Below are positions 48,299 through 57,327 of a stretch of 64,000 bases of DNA, piece after piece. The position numbers and the translations under genes were made by a program. Origin of the DNA: Jeotgalibacillus sp. S-D1 (GTDB taxonomy: Bacteria > Bacillota > Bacilli > Bacillales > Jeotgalibacillaceae); NCBI RefSeq assembly GCF_004358665.1, contig NZ_SMZR01000002.1:558001-622000 (forward strand). Direction: 5' to 3'. The notes beneath the pieces are model-generated. The model searched no databases and was not told where the DNA came from. It was given only the letters and a program-made list of their open reading frames with translations. Numbering within the stretch: the stretch's first letter is position 1; the number at the start of each line of letters is the position of its first letter.

Positions 48299-49238
48299 GC
48301 TCTTGTGTTCCTTCTACTAATCTTGGACCAGAGCGATTAACTGGATCTGATGGCACGACATGAAGATCTTCATTTTTTACAGCTTCCACTTCACTAAAGC
48401 CGCCGTGGCTGCTCCATTGAGCGATTGGATCTTCAACAAATTCTCCATATGTTAAAACAACTGTTTCAGGGTTGCGGCTGACAATTTCTTCTTCTGACAG
48501 CATGACAAAGCCTTCCTGATCTTTGGCAACATTATCAGCCTGAATCAAATCAAGCATTTCCTGCATAAAAGTATTATTTCCAGCCACATACACTTCAGGA
48601 AGACCGGACACATCAACCATTACTTTTTTGCGGTCGCCCTCTTCAATTGAAGCTGCCTTTTCCTCAATTTCTGCAAAGTCTTCCTGCATATCTGTCACGA
48701 TTTGTTCTGCTTCCTCTGCTTTCCCTGTGACCTTTCCAATCATGCCAATGGTTTCGTATACCTGATTAAAATCCGTGGCATTTTCAATCATCACAACCTT
48801 AATGCCCGCATCCTTAAGCTGCTGAAGTCCTGCATCCTGGTTTGCATTGGAATCATGAGCCAGCACTAAGTCCGGCTGCAGGGATATGATCTTTTCCACA
48901 TTAAATTCGAGACCGCCAATTTTCTCTACATCATTGACTTCTTCCGGATAGTTGTCGTAATCCGATGCACCCACAATCGCCTCATCAAGGCCGAGTGCGT
49001 AGGCGATTTCCGTGTTGCTTGGAATCATCGAAACAATCGCTTCAGGCTGTTCCTCTATCGTAATCTCTTCGCCTGTTGCATCCTTTACAGTTACAGGAAA
49101 AGCTTCTCCCTGAACATCGGTTTCTTCACTTGCCTGCTCTGTATTGTTGTCCTGATCATTTGCTGTGTCTGAGTCACTGCAGGCTCCAAGGAGCCCCAGC
49201 ACTGCCACTAAACTGATCAGCCATTTCCAATTATTCAT
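48261..49238 (-). CDS. btuF: Corrinoid-binding lipoprotein
   Basis: Periplasmic-binding-type lipoprotein of 325 residues with lipobox LLGAC at residue 17-21, anchored outside the membrane. The TroA/BtuF fold shows in EAIVSMIPSNTEIAYALGL near 66, GLEFNVEKIISLQPDLVLAHDS near 107 and the long linking helix after KVTGKAEEAEQIV. Family members bind B12, haem or siderophores; the cobalamin riboswitch upstream makes corrinoid the substrate. First gene of the operon; AGGAGG precedes the ATG. Confidence 0.92.
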   Translation of the reverse strand: MNNWKWLISLVAVLGLLGACSDSDTANDQDNNTEQASEETDVQGEAFPVTVKDATGEEITIEEQPEAIVSMIPSNTEIAYALGLDEAIVGASDYDNYPEEVNDVEKIGGLEFNVEKIISLQPDLVLAHDSNANQDAGLQQLKDAGIKVVMIENATDFNQVYETIGMIGKVTGKAEEAEQIVTDMQEDFAEIEEKAASIEEGDRKKVMVDVSGLPEVYVAGNNTFMQEMLDLIQADNVAKDQEGFVMLSEEEIVSRNPETVVLTYGEFVEDPIAQWSSHGGFSEVEAVKNEDLHVVPSDPVNRSGPRLVEGTQELAKAIYPDIFGE

Positions 49239-49397
49239 TTTTTCTTCCTCCTAAGCTTTCGATCTACCTTTTTGGTTGAAGCAGCAGTGATTGACGTGCC
49301 CGTTTGTAAACCGCCACGCCAACCTTTATGTAATTGGGGGGAACATAAAGCTGCTCACTCCACGGTACAGGTTTCATACCGCTTTCGTTTTTGGAAC

Positions 49398-49680
49398 ACA
49401 AAAAAACATCTCACCAGCAGGAGATGTTGGGTTGCAACGTAATCGCACAAGCAATCGCTTATATGACGAAGTCTGCAACACCGACCTATCCTCGTAGGCT
49501 TTTTGGTGTGGTGAATGCAGGCAGGTTTCCTGGCTCATGGTTATGCGTGGCTGCCCCTTCCCATAGCAATCGCTACAGTGGTTTGGCAGTTCACTCCCAT
49601 ATACAGTGGCGGGACCGCGCTGGATTTTCACCAGCTTCCCTTTTAACTCTTTGCAAAAAAGAGCACCTTCATCCGTCCGT
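49398..49680 (-). ncRNA. Cobalamin riboswitch with terminator
   Basis: Minus-strand leader of the B12 operon. Aptamer blocks in order are GGGAAGCTGGTGAAAATCC, the GCGGTCCCGCCACTGT block and GAGCCAGGAAACCTGCC (B12 box, about 49541-49521). An intrinsic terminator follows (AACATCTC/GAGATGTT at 49405-49428 with a T-run), 160 bp before btuF. Ligand binding should favour the terminator and switch off corrinoid uptake and salvage. The rest of the gap 49239-49397 shows no other element. Confidence 0.93.
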
Positions 49681-49756
49681 ATTAAATGTTTTTTCATTCC
49701 CATTATATCGAAAGTTCGACTATCCCGCACGAAAATATTTAAAAATATTAATAAAT

Positions 49757-49800
49757 GGAAAAAAACCAGCCTGAAGGACGTGTTCCCCTTCAGGCTGGCT
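49757..49800 (-). terminator. Terminator after the MhqO-like dioxygenase gene
   Basis: Minus strand CCAGCCTGAAGG pairs with CCTTCAGGCTGG (12 bp) and a run of seven T follows, 10 bp after the stop. Confidence 0.93.
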
Positions 49801-49808
49801 GAATCCAT

Positions 49809-50780
49809 TTATTTTTTTATCTCAAGCGGGCGCAAAGACGCTTCAATTTCTTTCCGTCTCGGCTCCAAGAATGGCGGCAGTGCCAGAGATTCACCTAACT
49901 GATCCATGTCCTCATCCGTTGCAAATCCCGGCTGGTCGGTCGCCAGTTCAAACAATATGCCGTTCGCTTCTCTAAAATAAATCGAACGGAAATAAAAACG
50001 ATCCACCTCACCAGATGTTTGGAGCCCAAAGCTCCGCAGGCGGTCATCCCATTTATCATAATCCTCATACGTTGGAATCCGGAATGCCACATGATGAACA
50101 CTGCCTCGTCCAGGCCGCTCAGGCGGAAGATCCGGACGTTCCTCAATATGCACCTCAGCACCCGTTCCTCCCTCTGCTACTGTCATCACTTGAATAGCTG
50201 GAAAATCGCCCGCATTAGAAGGATATTCACCAGCTTTTCTAAATCCAAGCACCTTTTCAAGCACTTCAATCGTACGGTCAGCGTAACGTACTGTCAGCGT
50301 CACAGGACCCAGCCCCACAATCGCATGCTCTTCTGGAATCTCAGCACCTGTCCACGGAATACCCGGCGCAACTCCCGCCTCCCCATTATCAGCCACAAGC
50401 ATTAAACGGGATCCTTCGTTATCTTCAAAATACAGCGTATCCCTGCCAGCACGTTTTTGGATCTCTTCATGTTTTACGTTAAGTTCCTGGAATCGTTCTT
50501 TCCAATAATGAAGCGAATCAGTCGTCGGAACACGAAATGCTGTATTTGAAATACTGGAAACGCCGGGATACGTACGCCCAGCCATCGGAATATCAAAGTA
50601 GGTCATATCCGTACCGGCACTCCCGACAGCATCGGCATAAAATAAATGATAGGACGATGTATTATCCTGATTTACCGTTCTTTTAACCAAACGCATGCCT
50701 AAAACCCGTGTGAAAAAATCATAATTTTCCTCAGCCTGACCCGTAATGGCCGAAACGTGGTGAATTCCTGTTACGTTCAT
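49809..50780 (-). CDS. Ring-cleaving dioxygenase, glyoxalase/VOC superfamily (MhqO-like)
   Basis: 323 residues made of paired VOC modules: metal-binding His in TGIHHVSAITGQAEENYDFF near residue 6, PGRGSVHHVAFRI near 215, and the ligand Glu in NGILFELATDQPG near 270. B. subtilis MhqA/MhqE/MhqO proteins of this type help remove quinones and diamide. The ATG at 50780 has GAGGAG 8 nt upstream; a GTG at 50789 overlaps that site. A palindrome matching the MhqR box lies just upstream, which supports quinone/thiol-stress induction. The exact substrate is unknown. Confidence 0.88.
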   Translation of the reverse strand: MNVTGIHHVSAITGQAEENYDFFTRVLGMRLVKRTVNQDNTSSYHLFYADAVGSAGTDMTYFDIPMAGRTYPGVSSISNTAFRVPTTDSLHYWKERFQELNVKHEEIQKRAGRDTLYFEDNEGSRLMLVADNGEAGVAPGIPWTGAEIPEEHAIVGLGPVTLTVRYADRTIEVLEKVLGFRKAGEYPSNAGDFPAIQVMTVAEGGTGAEVHIEERPDLPPERPGRGSVHHVAFRIPTYEDYDKWDDRLRSFGLQTSGEVDRFYFRSIYFREANGILFELATDQPGFATDEDMDQLGESLALPPFLEPRRKEIEASLRPLEIKK

Positions 50781-50800
50781 TGTGAACACTCCTCTATTTT

Positions 50801-50818
50801 TATCTTGAATTCGAGATA
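50801..50818. promoter_or_regulatory. MhqR-like operator
   Basis: TATCTTGAATTCGAGATA closely matches the B. subtilis MhqR box as I recall it (ATCT-GAATTC-AGAT core). It lies between the promoter and the ribosome site of the dioxygenase gene, a typical repressor position. Confidence 0.75.
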
Positions 50819-50827
50819 TTTGATTTT

Positions 50828-50856
50828 ATTATAATTGATGTGAGATTGGATTGCAA
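50828..50856 (-). promoter_or_regulatory. Sigma-A promoter of the dioxygenase gene
   Basis: Minus strand TTGCAA (50856-50851), 17-bp spacer, TATAAT (50833-50828). The predicted start lies 3-5 bp before the MhqR-like operator. Confidence 0.75.
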
Positions 50857-50940
50857 GCGGGTGATTTCGTGATGAGTTATGGGAACGCTTGGGTGCAGCA
50901 GCTCTGGACGCTGACGACGATGAACGTCAGGGCCGGCCGG

Positions 50941-51064
50941 GATATTGATCACATCTACATGTTTATCTACTATCATCTCCACATCCGTCCGCTTATCAAT
51001 CATCTTTCTGCTTTTATCTAACATCTTTTTTCACTTATCAAACATGTTTTGAATATATCGGTCT
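50941..51064 (-). repeat. Array C: six 21-bp-spaced repeats
   Basis: Cores read on the minus strand. The reference base falls at 51059, 51039, 51018, 50997, then a 30-bp step to 50967, then 50946. Spacing is 20, 21, 21, 30, 21. This is array A or B with three units missing after the 30-bp step. It lies in the gap between mccB and the dioxygenase promoter. Confidence 0.75.
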
Positions 51065-51140
51065 GGGTTGCTATTTGTCTGCCAAGCCTCACAAGCCACA
51101 TGCCCACACCCCACACCCATCCTCAAAAACCGCACAACAG

Positions 51141-51167
51141 AAAAAAAAGCCGCCCCCATGGCGACTT
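51141..51167 (-). terminator. Terminator of the mccB operon
   Basis: Minus strand AAGTCGCC pairs with GGCGGCTT (one G-U), followed by TTTTTT, about 20 bp after the mccB stop. Confidence 0.85.
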
Positions 51168-51188
51168 TTTTCATAAAACCCAGCGTGC

Positions 51189-52325
51189 TTAAGCTAAAGC
51201 TTGCTCTAAATCTTCCAATAAATCCTCGATGTCTTCAATACCTACTGAGATGCGTACCAGGCCGTCTGTAATGCCAAGCTCTGCACGGCGCTCTGCTGGA
51301 ATTGAAGCGTGAGTCATGCGTGCAGGCAAGGAAATCAGGCTTTCTACTGCACCTAAGCTTTCCGCCAGGGTGAAATAGCGTACTTTTTCCAGTACTTGAG
51401 CTGCCTTTTCTGCACTTCCAACGTCAAATGAAATCATTCCTCCGAAGCCACGTGATTGCTTTTTAGCGGTCTCATGGCCAGGATGAGACTTGATTCCCGG
51501 ATAATGGATTTTTGAAACTCCTTCATGCTTTTCCAGGAAGGCAACGATTTCCTTGGCATTGATCTCATGCTCTTCCATGCGGATGCCAAGCGTTTTTAAT
51601 CCCCGAATCAGCAGCCATGAATCCTGCGGTCCAAGAATGGCGCCGACTGAGTTTTGTACGAAATGCACCTGTTCTGCAAGCTCCGTCGAATTGACAACGA
51701 CAAGTCCTGCTACTACGTCACTGTGGCCGCCAATGTATTTAGTCGCACTGTGAATCACGATGTCTGCACCGTGATCAATTGGTGTCTGCCAGTATGGTGT
51801 TGTGAATGTGTTATCTACTATTGTCAGCAGTCCATGTTCTTTTGCGATTGCAGAAACCGCTGAAATATCGGTTACTTTTAACAAAGGATTGGTCGGAGTT
51901 TCGATAAAGACTGCTTTGGTATTTTCCTGAATGGCTGCTGTAACATTTGCCGGGTTGCTTGTGTCTACAAATGTAGAGGTGATGCCCAGACGGTTTAACA
52001 CCTTAGTCATGACACGGTATGAACCGCCATATACATCATCTGTCAGCACGATATGCGAGCCGGTTTCAAACATCATCATCACCGAGCTCATTGCCGCCAT
52101 TCCAGAGCCAAAGGCAAAGCCTGCTACTCCGTTTTCAAGATCTTTGATCAGTTCTTCCAATGCATGGCGAGTCGGATTGCCTGTGCGGGAATATTCATAT
52201 CCCCCACGCAGATTGCCTACTCCGTCCTGTTTATACGTACTAACCTGATAAATCGGTGTGGATACAGCGCCAGTTGCTTCATCGCCGAAAATCCCACCAT
52301 GAATAAGTTTCGTTTTTGGTTTCAT
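51189..52325 (-). CDS. mccB: Cystathionine gamma-lyase/homocysteine gamma-lyase (MccB-like)
   Basis: PLP enzyme of the Cys/Met metabolism family, 378 residues, that splits cystathionine to cysteine, 2-oxobutyrate and ammonia. Features: YEYSRTGNPTRHALE near residue 44, FGSGMAAMSS near 72, ETPTNPLLKVTD near 142, and the PLP Lys in IHSATKYIGGHSDVVAG near 194. gamma-Synthase (MetB) cannot be excluded by motif alone, but the mccA-luxS-yrrT context fits reverse transsulfuration. It starts 2 bp after mccA. Confidence 0.9.
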   Translation of the reverse strand: MKPKTKLIHGGIFGDEATGAVSTPIYQVSTYKQDGVGNLRGGYEYSRTGNPTRHALEELIKDLENGVAGFAFGSGMAAMSSVMMMFETGSHIVLTDDVYGGSYRVMTKVLNRLGITSTFVDTSNPANVTAAIQENTKAVFIETPTNPLLKVTDISAVSAIAKEHGLLTIVDNTFTTPYWQTPIDHGADIVIHSATKYIGGHSDVVAGLVVVNSTELAEQVHFVQNSVGAILGPQDSWLLIRGLKTLGIRMEEHEINAKEIVAFLEKHEGVSKIHYPGIKSHPGHETAKKQSRGFGGMISFDVGSAEKAAQVLEKVRYFTLAESLGAVESLISLPARMTHASIPAERRAELGITDGLVRISVGIEDIEDLLEDLEQALA

Positions 52326-52327
52326 AT

Positions 52328-53251
52328 TTACTTTCCACCTTCATAGATATTCTGACTTAAGTAACGTTCGCTGCTGTCTGCAAAAACGGTGACAATATGG
52401 GTGCCGGGAGCACTCACTTCCGCTTCTTTGAGAGCGGCATGAAACGCTGCACCGGATGAGCTGCCTACAAGGAGCCCCTCTTTTGCAGCAAGTTCTTTTA
52501 CCCATTTAAATGCGTCTGTATCGTAAACCATGTGAACGGCATCAAAATAGCTTCGATCCATGTAATCCGGAAGAAACTCCATGCCGATGCCTTCTGTTTT
52601 ATGCGGTCCTGATTCACCACCGTTTATGGTTGATCCTTCGGGTTCCACAATGACTGTTTTTACATCGCTTTTTTGATCCTTTAAATAACGGGCTGTGCCC
52701 ATAAAGGTTCCTCCGGTTCCGGCTCCAGCGACGAATACATCCACTTTTCCGTCCATATCACGCCAAATTTCAGGTCCCATTGTTTTATAATACGTCATGG
52801 GATTTGCGGGGTTGCCGAATTGGGCAGGGGAAAAAGATCCTTCCGTTTCCAGGACGAGCTCTTCCGCTTTGGCAATAGCACCCTTCATCCCCTTTTCAGT
52901 TGGCGTATTGACTACTTTTGCTCCCAGCGCGCGCATTAATGTTTGTTTTTCAACACTGAATTTCTCCGGTACAACAAAGATTACTTTGAAGCCGCGCCCT
53001 GCTGCAGCAAGGGCTAAACCAATACCGGTATTGCCTGCGGTCGGTTCAATAATCGTGCCCCCGGGCTGCAGTTTTCCGCGCTTGATTGCATCTTCGATTA
53101 ACTCTACCCCCAGGCGGTCTTTGACACTCCCGCCCGGGTTAAAAAACTCCAGTTTCGCAAAAATGCGGACATTATTTGGAATTTCTATATGGGTTATTTC
53201 AACGATCGGTGTGTTTCCGATCAATTCTTGAACATTTTTTGCTACATTCAT
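52328..53251 (-). CDS. mccA: Cystathionine beta-synthase, O-acetylserine-dependent (MccA-like)
   Basis: PLP enzyme of the cysteine synthase/CBS family, 307 residues, joining homocysteine and O-acetylserine to cystathionine. The Schiff-base Lys is in FFNPGGSVKDRLG near residue 42, the substrate loop EPTAGNTGIGLA near 69, and GAGTGGTFMGTARYL near 172. CysK is the close homologue; the position between luxS and mccB decides for MccA. It follows luxS with no gap (TAA directly before ATG). Confidence 0.88.
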   Translation of the reverse strand: MNVAKNVQELIGNTPIVEITHIEIPNNVRIFAKLEFFNPGGSVKDRLGVELIEDAIKRGKLQPGGTIIEPTAGNTGIGLALAAAGRGFKVIFVVPEKFSVEKQTLMRALGAKVVNTPTEKGMKGAIAKAEELVLETEGSFSPAQFGNPANPMTYYKTMGPEIWRDMDGKVDVFVAGAGTGGTFMGTARYLKDQKSDVKTVIVEPEGSTINGGESGPHKTEGIGMEFLPDYMDRSYFDAVHMVYDTDAFKWVKELAAKEGLLVGSSSGAAFHAALKEAEVSAPGTHIVTVFADSSERYLSQNIYEGGK

Positions 53252-53725
53252 TTACGCTTCCTCACCAAAAACGTCCTTCCACTCATCACGCTTGGCAAGC
53301 ATATCACGGGCGATTTCTTTTGCTCCTTCAAGGCTGTGATTTGCAGCCCAGCCGCATTGAACTTCGTTGCATGCCGGTACTTCAGTTGCTACAAGGACAT
53401 CATTTAATGTTTTTTCCAAAACATCCAGTACTTCATCATAGTTATCGTGATTGATGACAGATAAATAAAATCCTGTTTGGCAGCCCATTGGACCGATGTC
53501 GATTACATTGGTCATATGGTTGCGGATATTTTCTGCCATCAGATGCTCGATGGAATGAAGTCCATCCATTTTCATATGCTCCTTGTTTGGCTGTTTAAAA
53601 CGAACATCGTATTTATGGATTTCGTCCCCATTGTGTCCTGATGTTACGCCTACCAGTCTTACATATGGAGCTGCTACTTTCGTGTGGTCTAAGTTAAAGC
53701 TTTCAACGTTCATTTTCTTTGTCAT
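53252..53725 (-). CDS. luxS: S-ribosylhomocysteine lyase (LuxS)
   Basis: Metal-dependent cleavage of S-ribosylhomocysteine to homocysteine and DPD, the precursor of autoinducer-2. 157 residues, standard. The metal site is [14 protein letters not shown] near residue 57 (HxxEH) with the third ligand Cys in [12 protein letters not shown] near 126 and the catalytic Cys in MGCQTGFYL near 85. Its homocysteine product feeds mccA directly downstream. GGAGAGA lies about 9 nt before the ATG. In B. subtilis the corresponding place in the yrrT-mccAB operon is taken by mtnN. Confidence 0.96.
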   Translation of the reverse strand: MTKKMNVESFNLDHTKVAAPYVRLVGVTSGHNGDEIHKYDVRFKQPNKEHMKMDGLHSIEHLMAENIRNHMTNVIDIGPMGCQTGFYLSVINHDNYDEVLDVLEKTLNDVLVATEVPACNEVQCGWAANHSLEGAKEIARDMLAKRDEWKDVFGEEA

Positions 53726-53815
53726 AATCGATTCTCTCCTTTAAGCAAATTTAGTATTATCTTTATCTTAATGCTTCATCTATTCGCTGTACAGAGATAG
53801 CGGTTCTGCTTCAAT

Positions 53816-54457
53816 CTAGTTTTGTTTTCTTGCGTGAATCAGCCAGACATAGTCATTAAGCGGTGTAAATGAAATCGCAAAGCCAGCTTCTTCAAATATC
53901 TTTTTCATAATCGGCAGCGTTGTATAGTATTCCCGCTGCAGGTCTTCAAGAAGATTTTTGTATCCTTGCTTACCGACTTTCTCCCACTGATTGATACGTG
54001 CCTCGTCATCTTTAAACATCGTATCTGCAAAAACAACCTGCCCGTTTGAGGCGAGAATGCTCGCATAGTGCGCAGCTGCCTCCGCTTTTTCTTCATCAGT
54101 CAAATGATGAAATGCATAGGTGCTGACAAATGTATCGATTGGCTGTTCAGGTAAAGGGAAGCTCGTAAAATCTCCATCTACGATTTTACTGGCAGGAAAA
54201 CGCGCTTGTGTACGGTCTCTCATGGCTTTATTTGGCTCAACACCTAAAACGGTTAATCCTTTTGCCAAAAGCTTTTCAGTCAGATTGCCTGTGCCAACGC
54301 CAAACTCTACAGTAAGCCCGCGGGCTTCATCGGCTACCTTTTGTAATATATCATCGTATCCGGCAAAAACTTCTCGATACTCCTCATCCTTACCGTTTAC
54401 GGAATCATCATACGTATCTACCCATTCATCAAAAATATCTACAAATTCACGACCCAT
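53816..54457 (-). CDS. yrrT: SAM-dependent methyltransferase, YrrT-like
   Basis: Class I methyltransferase of about 213 residues, with the SAM loop VEFGVGTGNLTEKLLAKG near residue 50 and acidic VLGVEPNKAM after it. The start MGREFVDIFDEWVDTYDDSV aligns with B. subtilis YrrT. The ATG at 54457 has GGAG upstream. It leads the yrrT-luxS-mccA-mccB operon. The substrate is unknown; its product S-adenosylhomocysteine is what the rest of the pathway consumes. The gap to luxS is 90 bp. Confidence 0.87.
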   Translation of the reverse strand: MGREFVDIFDEWVDTYDDSVNGKDEEYREVFAGYDDILQKVADEARGLTVEFGVGTGNLTEKLLAKGLTVLGVEPNKAMRDRTQARFPASKIVDGDFTSFPLPEQPIDTFVSTYAFHHLTDEEKAEAAAHYASILASNGQVVFADTMFKDDEARINQWEKVGKQGYKNLLEDLQREYYTTLPIMKKIFEEAGFAISFTPLNDYVWLIHARKQN

Positions 54458-54531
54458 TTTGGCACGCTCCATTCATTATAAAGTATTCTTACCAATATAC
54501 TCGGAATAAGAAGGGTCGGTGCTAATTTTAT

Positions 54532-54574
54532 CAAAAAAGAACGCATCTGTCACGTTTTTTGACAGACACGTTCT
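54532..54574 (-). terminator. Terminator after the prenyltransferase-fold gene
   Basis: Minus strand AGAACG and TCTGTCA pair with TGACAGA and CGTTCT across a small internal loop, followed by six T. 22 bp after the stop codon. Confidence 0.88.
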
Positions 54575-54595
54575 ATCGTTATAAATGGTGATAAT

Positions 54596-55510
54596 TCAAT
54601 ATTTTGGAGGGTGGCATGCCATGACTGTTAAATAGCTGCACCACTCTTTTTTTGCTTGTGCCCATTCGGCGGGATATTGTCCCCATTCCCAGGATGGCTC
54701 CCAGAACCCGCCTTTAGTCAGCTTTTCAGCATACCAATTTGCGTTTTCTTCTACTACTTCTTCAAGCTCTTTATAAAGCGGGCACTGCGTTTGTTTAATT
54801 ACTGCGATCGGCTGCAGCCCGTAGCCTTCCCACTGCTGCCTTGACAGCATGAAGATATCCTCGCTGTGGTCTTTTATTTTTGTGTAGATTCGCTGTTTGA
54901 TTTCTTCATTATCCGTAAGTTCTGCCAGCATGTAGTAGCATTGAACCTCATGCATTTCCCATACAGTAATTTCATCCCAACGTTTCATGACGATCGCTTC
55001 TGTTTTTTCGATTATATCAGACGGCACTGCCTCCCGGAAATAATGAAAGTAGCCAAGAATTTCAGCAGCTGGATTGCCTGGTGTTTTTTCAAATCCGGTT
55101 TCCCCTGTTTCTTCATTTACCTGCCACCACGGCGCTCTCGGAACGTTATTAATGGCTGCAGGCACAATCGGCCAGCGTCCGCTTGCAGGATCAAATTGAT
55201 GAATTAAATAATCCAGTGCTTTTTTTACCATGGGATGGTCTCTTTGGACCGGCAATTGCGCTAAAAATTGAAGTGCCACGGTTGTATTTAACACGGATGA
55301 ATCAATTAGCCGGCTGTCCGGCTCTAATGCATGTCCAAATCCACCATCGGGATTCTGATAGGCATGCAAAGCAAGAATTACGTCCTCATGGCTGCCTTCA
55401 CCCTGGCGGAATAAATGAAACGCACGATCCACCGGCCGGGCTTCCCGTTGAATAAATAAATTAATCGCTATCTTTTGCCCTCTCGTTAAGTGTTTCGATA
55501 ATACGTTCAT
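54596..55510 (-). CDS. Prenyltransferase/terpene-cyclase-fold protein, unknown function
   Basis: 304 residues predicted to be mostly helical. The QNPDGGFGHALEPDSR segment near residue 50 matches the QW/QxxDGGFG repeat of alpha/alpha toroid proteins (squalene cyclase, prenyltransferase beta subunits), and a weaker repeat lies near 245 (KGGFWEPSWEWGQYP). The DxDD protonation motif of cyclases is not evident, so enzymatic activity is doubtful. No signal peptide. Single gene between argS and yrrT. I do not assign a function. Confidence 0.75.
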   Translation of the reverse strand: MNVLSKHLTRGQKIAINLFIQREARPVDRAFHLFRQGEGSHEDVILALHAYQNPDGGFGHALEPDSRLIDSSVLNTTVALQFLAQLPVQRDHPMVKKALDYLIHQFDPASGRWPIVPAAINNVPRAPWWQVNEETGETGFEKTPGNPAAEILGYFHYFREAVPSDIIEKTEAIVMKRWDEITVWEMHEVQCYYMLAELTDNEEIKQRIYTKIKDHSEDIFMLSRQQWEGYGLQPIAVIKQTQCPLYKELEEVVEENANWYAEKLTKGGFWEPSWEWGQYPAEWAQAKKEWCSYLTVMACHPPKY

Positions 55511-55613
55511 GCCTTCCCCTCCTGTAACTACTACTTCGATAATGTCAGGTAAAAATCCTCTTTAATGGTGGTCATACCCCTTCATTACCCTCTTACTCTT
55601 AAAATTAATACAT

Positions 55614-55646
55614 AAAAAACCCACAGCATTTTTCATTTGCTGTGGG
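55614..55646 (-). terminator. Terminator after argS
   Basis: Minus strand CCCACAGCA pairs with TGCTGTGGG, followed by TTTTTT, 11 bp after the argS stop. Confidence 0.92.
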
Positions 55647-55656
55647 CGTAAAAGTT

Positions 55657-57327
55657 TTACATTTTTTCGGGTGCTTCAACGCCTATCAACTGAAGGGCGT
55701 TTTGAATGGTTTGACGGACTGCCTCAATCAGCTTCAGACGGGCTTTTGTTCGTTCAGGAGATTCTGCATCCAATACTTTATTGGCATTATAAAAGCTATG
55801 AAACGCTGAAGCCGTTTCATTAATATAAGTAGAAATTCGATGCGGTGTGCGGTTTTGAGCTGAATCCGCTACAATCTGCGGAAAATCGCCCAGCTTTTTC
55901 AGCAAATCCACTTCTTTTTCTGTCCCAATCAGGGATAGATCAGCATCAACTGCAAGGTTTATGCCCTGCTCCTCGGCCTGACGCAGGATACTGCAGATAC
56001 GCGCATGGGCATATTGTGCATAATAAACTGGGTTTTCGTTGGATTGTGAAACCGCCAGATCAAGGTCAAAGTCCATATGTGAATCGCCGCTGCGCATGGC
56101 AAAAAAGTAGCGTACGGCATCCAGGCCAACTTCGTCCACTAATTCACGCATGGTTACTGCCTTACCTGTCCGTTTGCTCATTTTCATTTTTTCGCCGTCT
56201 TTATATAGCTGAACCATTTGAATCACAGCTACTTCCAGATCATCACGATTATAGCCCAATGCCTCAACGGCAGCTTTCATGCGGGGAATATAGCCATGGT
56301 GGTCTGCGCCCCAAATATTGATTACTTTATTATAGCCCCGCTCAAATTTATCACGGTGGTAAGCTAAATCGGGAGTCAGATAGGTGTATGAACCGTCATT
56401 TTTGATCAGCACACGGTCCTTATCGTCGCCAAGCTCCGTTGAACGGAACCATGTTGCGCCATCTTCTTCATAGACATGTCCACGCTCTTTCAATACGTTA
56501 AGCGCATCTTCGATTTTTCCGCTTTTATAAAGAGAGGTTTCAGAGAACCACACATCAAATGGAACACGGAAGGCTTCAAGATCATCTTGCAGCTTTTTAA
56601 GCTCATACTTTAATCCGTACGACCGGAAAAATTCATAGCGCTCTTCTTCTGAAGCATTTAAATAGCGGTCGCCAAACTCTTCCGCAAGGGTATTGGCAAT
56701 GCCGATAATATCTGCTCCCTGGTAACCGTCTTCCGGCATCTCTTTTTCTTTTCCAAGCGCCTGAAAATAACGTGCTTCTACTGAGAGGGCCAGATTGTGA
56801 ATTTGATTGCCAGCGTCATTAATATAGTACTCACGCGACACTTCATATCCGGCTTTATCCAGCACATTGCAAAGCGAGTCACCTACAGCTGCACCGCGCG
56901 CATGGCCAAGATGCAAATCGCCGGTAGGATTCGCTGATACGAACTCGACCTGCACTTTTTGTCCTGCTCCCACCAGGGATTCCCCATACGTTTCTCCAGC
57001 TTGTAAAATGGCCGGGATAAGGTTATTTAAGTAGGTATTATCCATGTAAAAGTTAATAAATCCGGGTCCTGCAATATCAATTTTTTCGATGGATGCTTTT
57101 GAAGAATCAAAGTTTTCTACAATTCCCTCTGCTATGGCACGGGGTGCTTTTTTAGCAATACGGGCCAGCTGCATGGCCATATTGGTAGAAAAATCTCCGT
57201 TTACTTTATCTTTCGGTGTTTCCAAGATCACTTCCGGCAGCTGCTCTTCCGTTGCGAGCCCTGCTTTTACCACGGCTGCTCTAATTTCATGCTTTACCGC
57301 ATCTTGTACTGTAGAAACAATTGTCAT
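55657..57327 (-). CDS. argS: Arginyl-tRNA synthetase
   Basis: Charges tRNA-Arg. Class I enzyme of 556 residues, the bacterial length. The HIGH equivalent is in [14 protein letters not shown] near residue 130, KMSKS is present as KMSKR near 375, and the N-terminal Add-1 domain and C-terminal anticodon-binding DALR domain ([14 protein letters not shown] onward) are recognisable. It overlaps ywiB by 4 bp and is translated after it. Confidence 0.97.
   Translation of the reverse strand: MTIVSTVQDAVKHEIRAAVVKAGLATEEQLPEVILETPKDKVNGDFSTNMAMQLARIAKKAPRAIAEGIVENFDSSKASIEKIDIAGPGFINFYMDNTYLNNLIPAILQAGETYGESLVGAGQKVQVEFVSANPTGDLHLGHARGAAVGDSLCNVLDKAGYEVSREYYINDAGNQIHNLALSVEARYFQALGKEKEMPEDGYQGADIIGIANTLAEEFGDRYLNASEEERYEFFRSYGLKYELKKLQDDLEAFRVPFDVWFSETSLYKSGKIEDALNVLKERGHVYEEDGATWFRSTELGDDKDRVLIKNDGSYTYLTPDLAYHRDKFERGYNKVINIWGADHHGYIPRMKAAVEALGYNRDDLEVAVIQMVQLYKDGEKMKMSKRTGKAVTMRELVDEVGLDAVRYFFAMRSGDSHMDFDLDLAVSQSNENPVYYAQYAHARICSILRQAEEQGINLAVDADLSLIGTEKEVDLLKKLGDFPQIVADSAQNRTPHRISTYINETASAFHSFYNANKVLDAESPERTKARLKLIEAVRQTIQNALQLIGVEAPEKM

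Noticed and set aside
49374-49808. Leftward open frame across the cobalamin riboswitch
   Set aside because: It overlaps the aptamer and terminator on the same strand and has no family resemblance.
50800-51024. Leftward open frame over array C (heptads such as MLDKSRKMIDK)
   Set aside because: Lies across the MhqR-like operator and promoter and has no ribosome site; it looks like the reading of the repeat rather than a gene.
54457-54530. S-box or T-box riboswitch ahead of yrrT-luxS-mccAB
   Set aside because: The leader is only about 75 bp and shows neither the S-box nor T-box conserved blocks; a CymR-type protein site is more likely but could not be placed with confidence.
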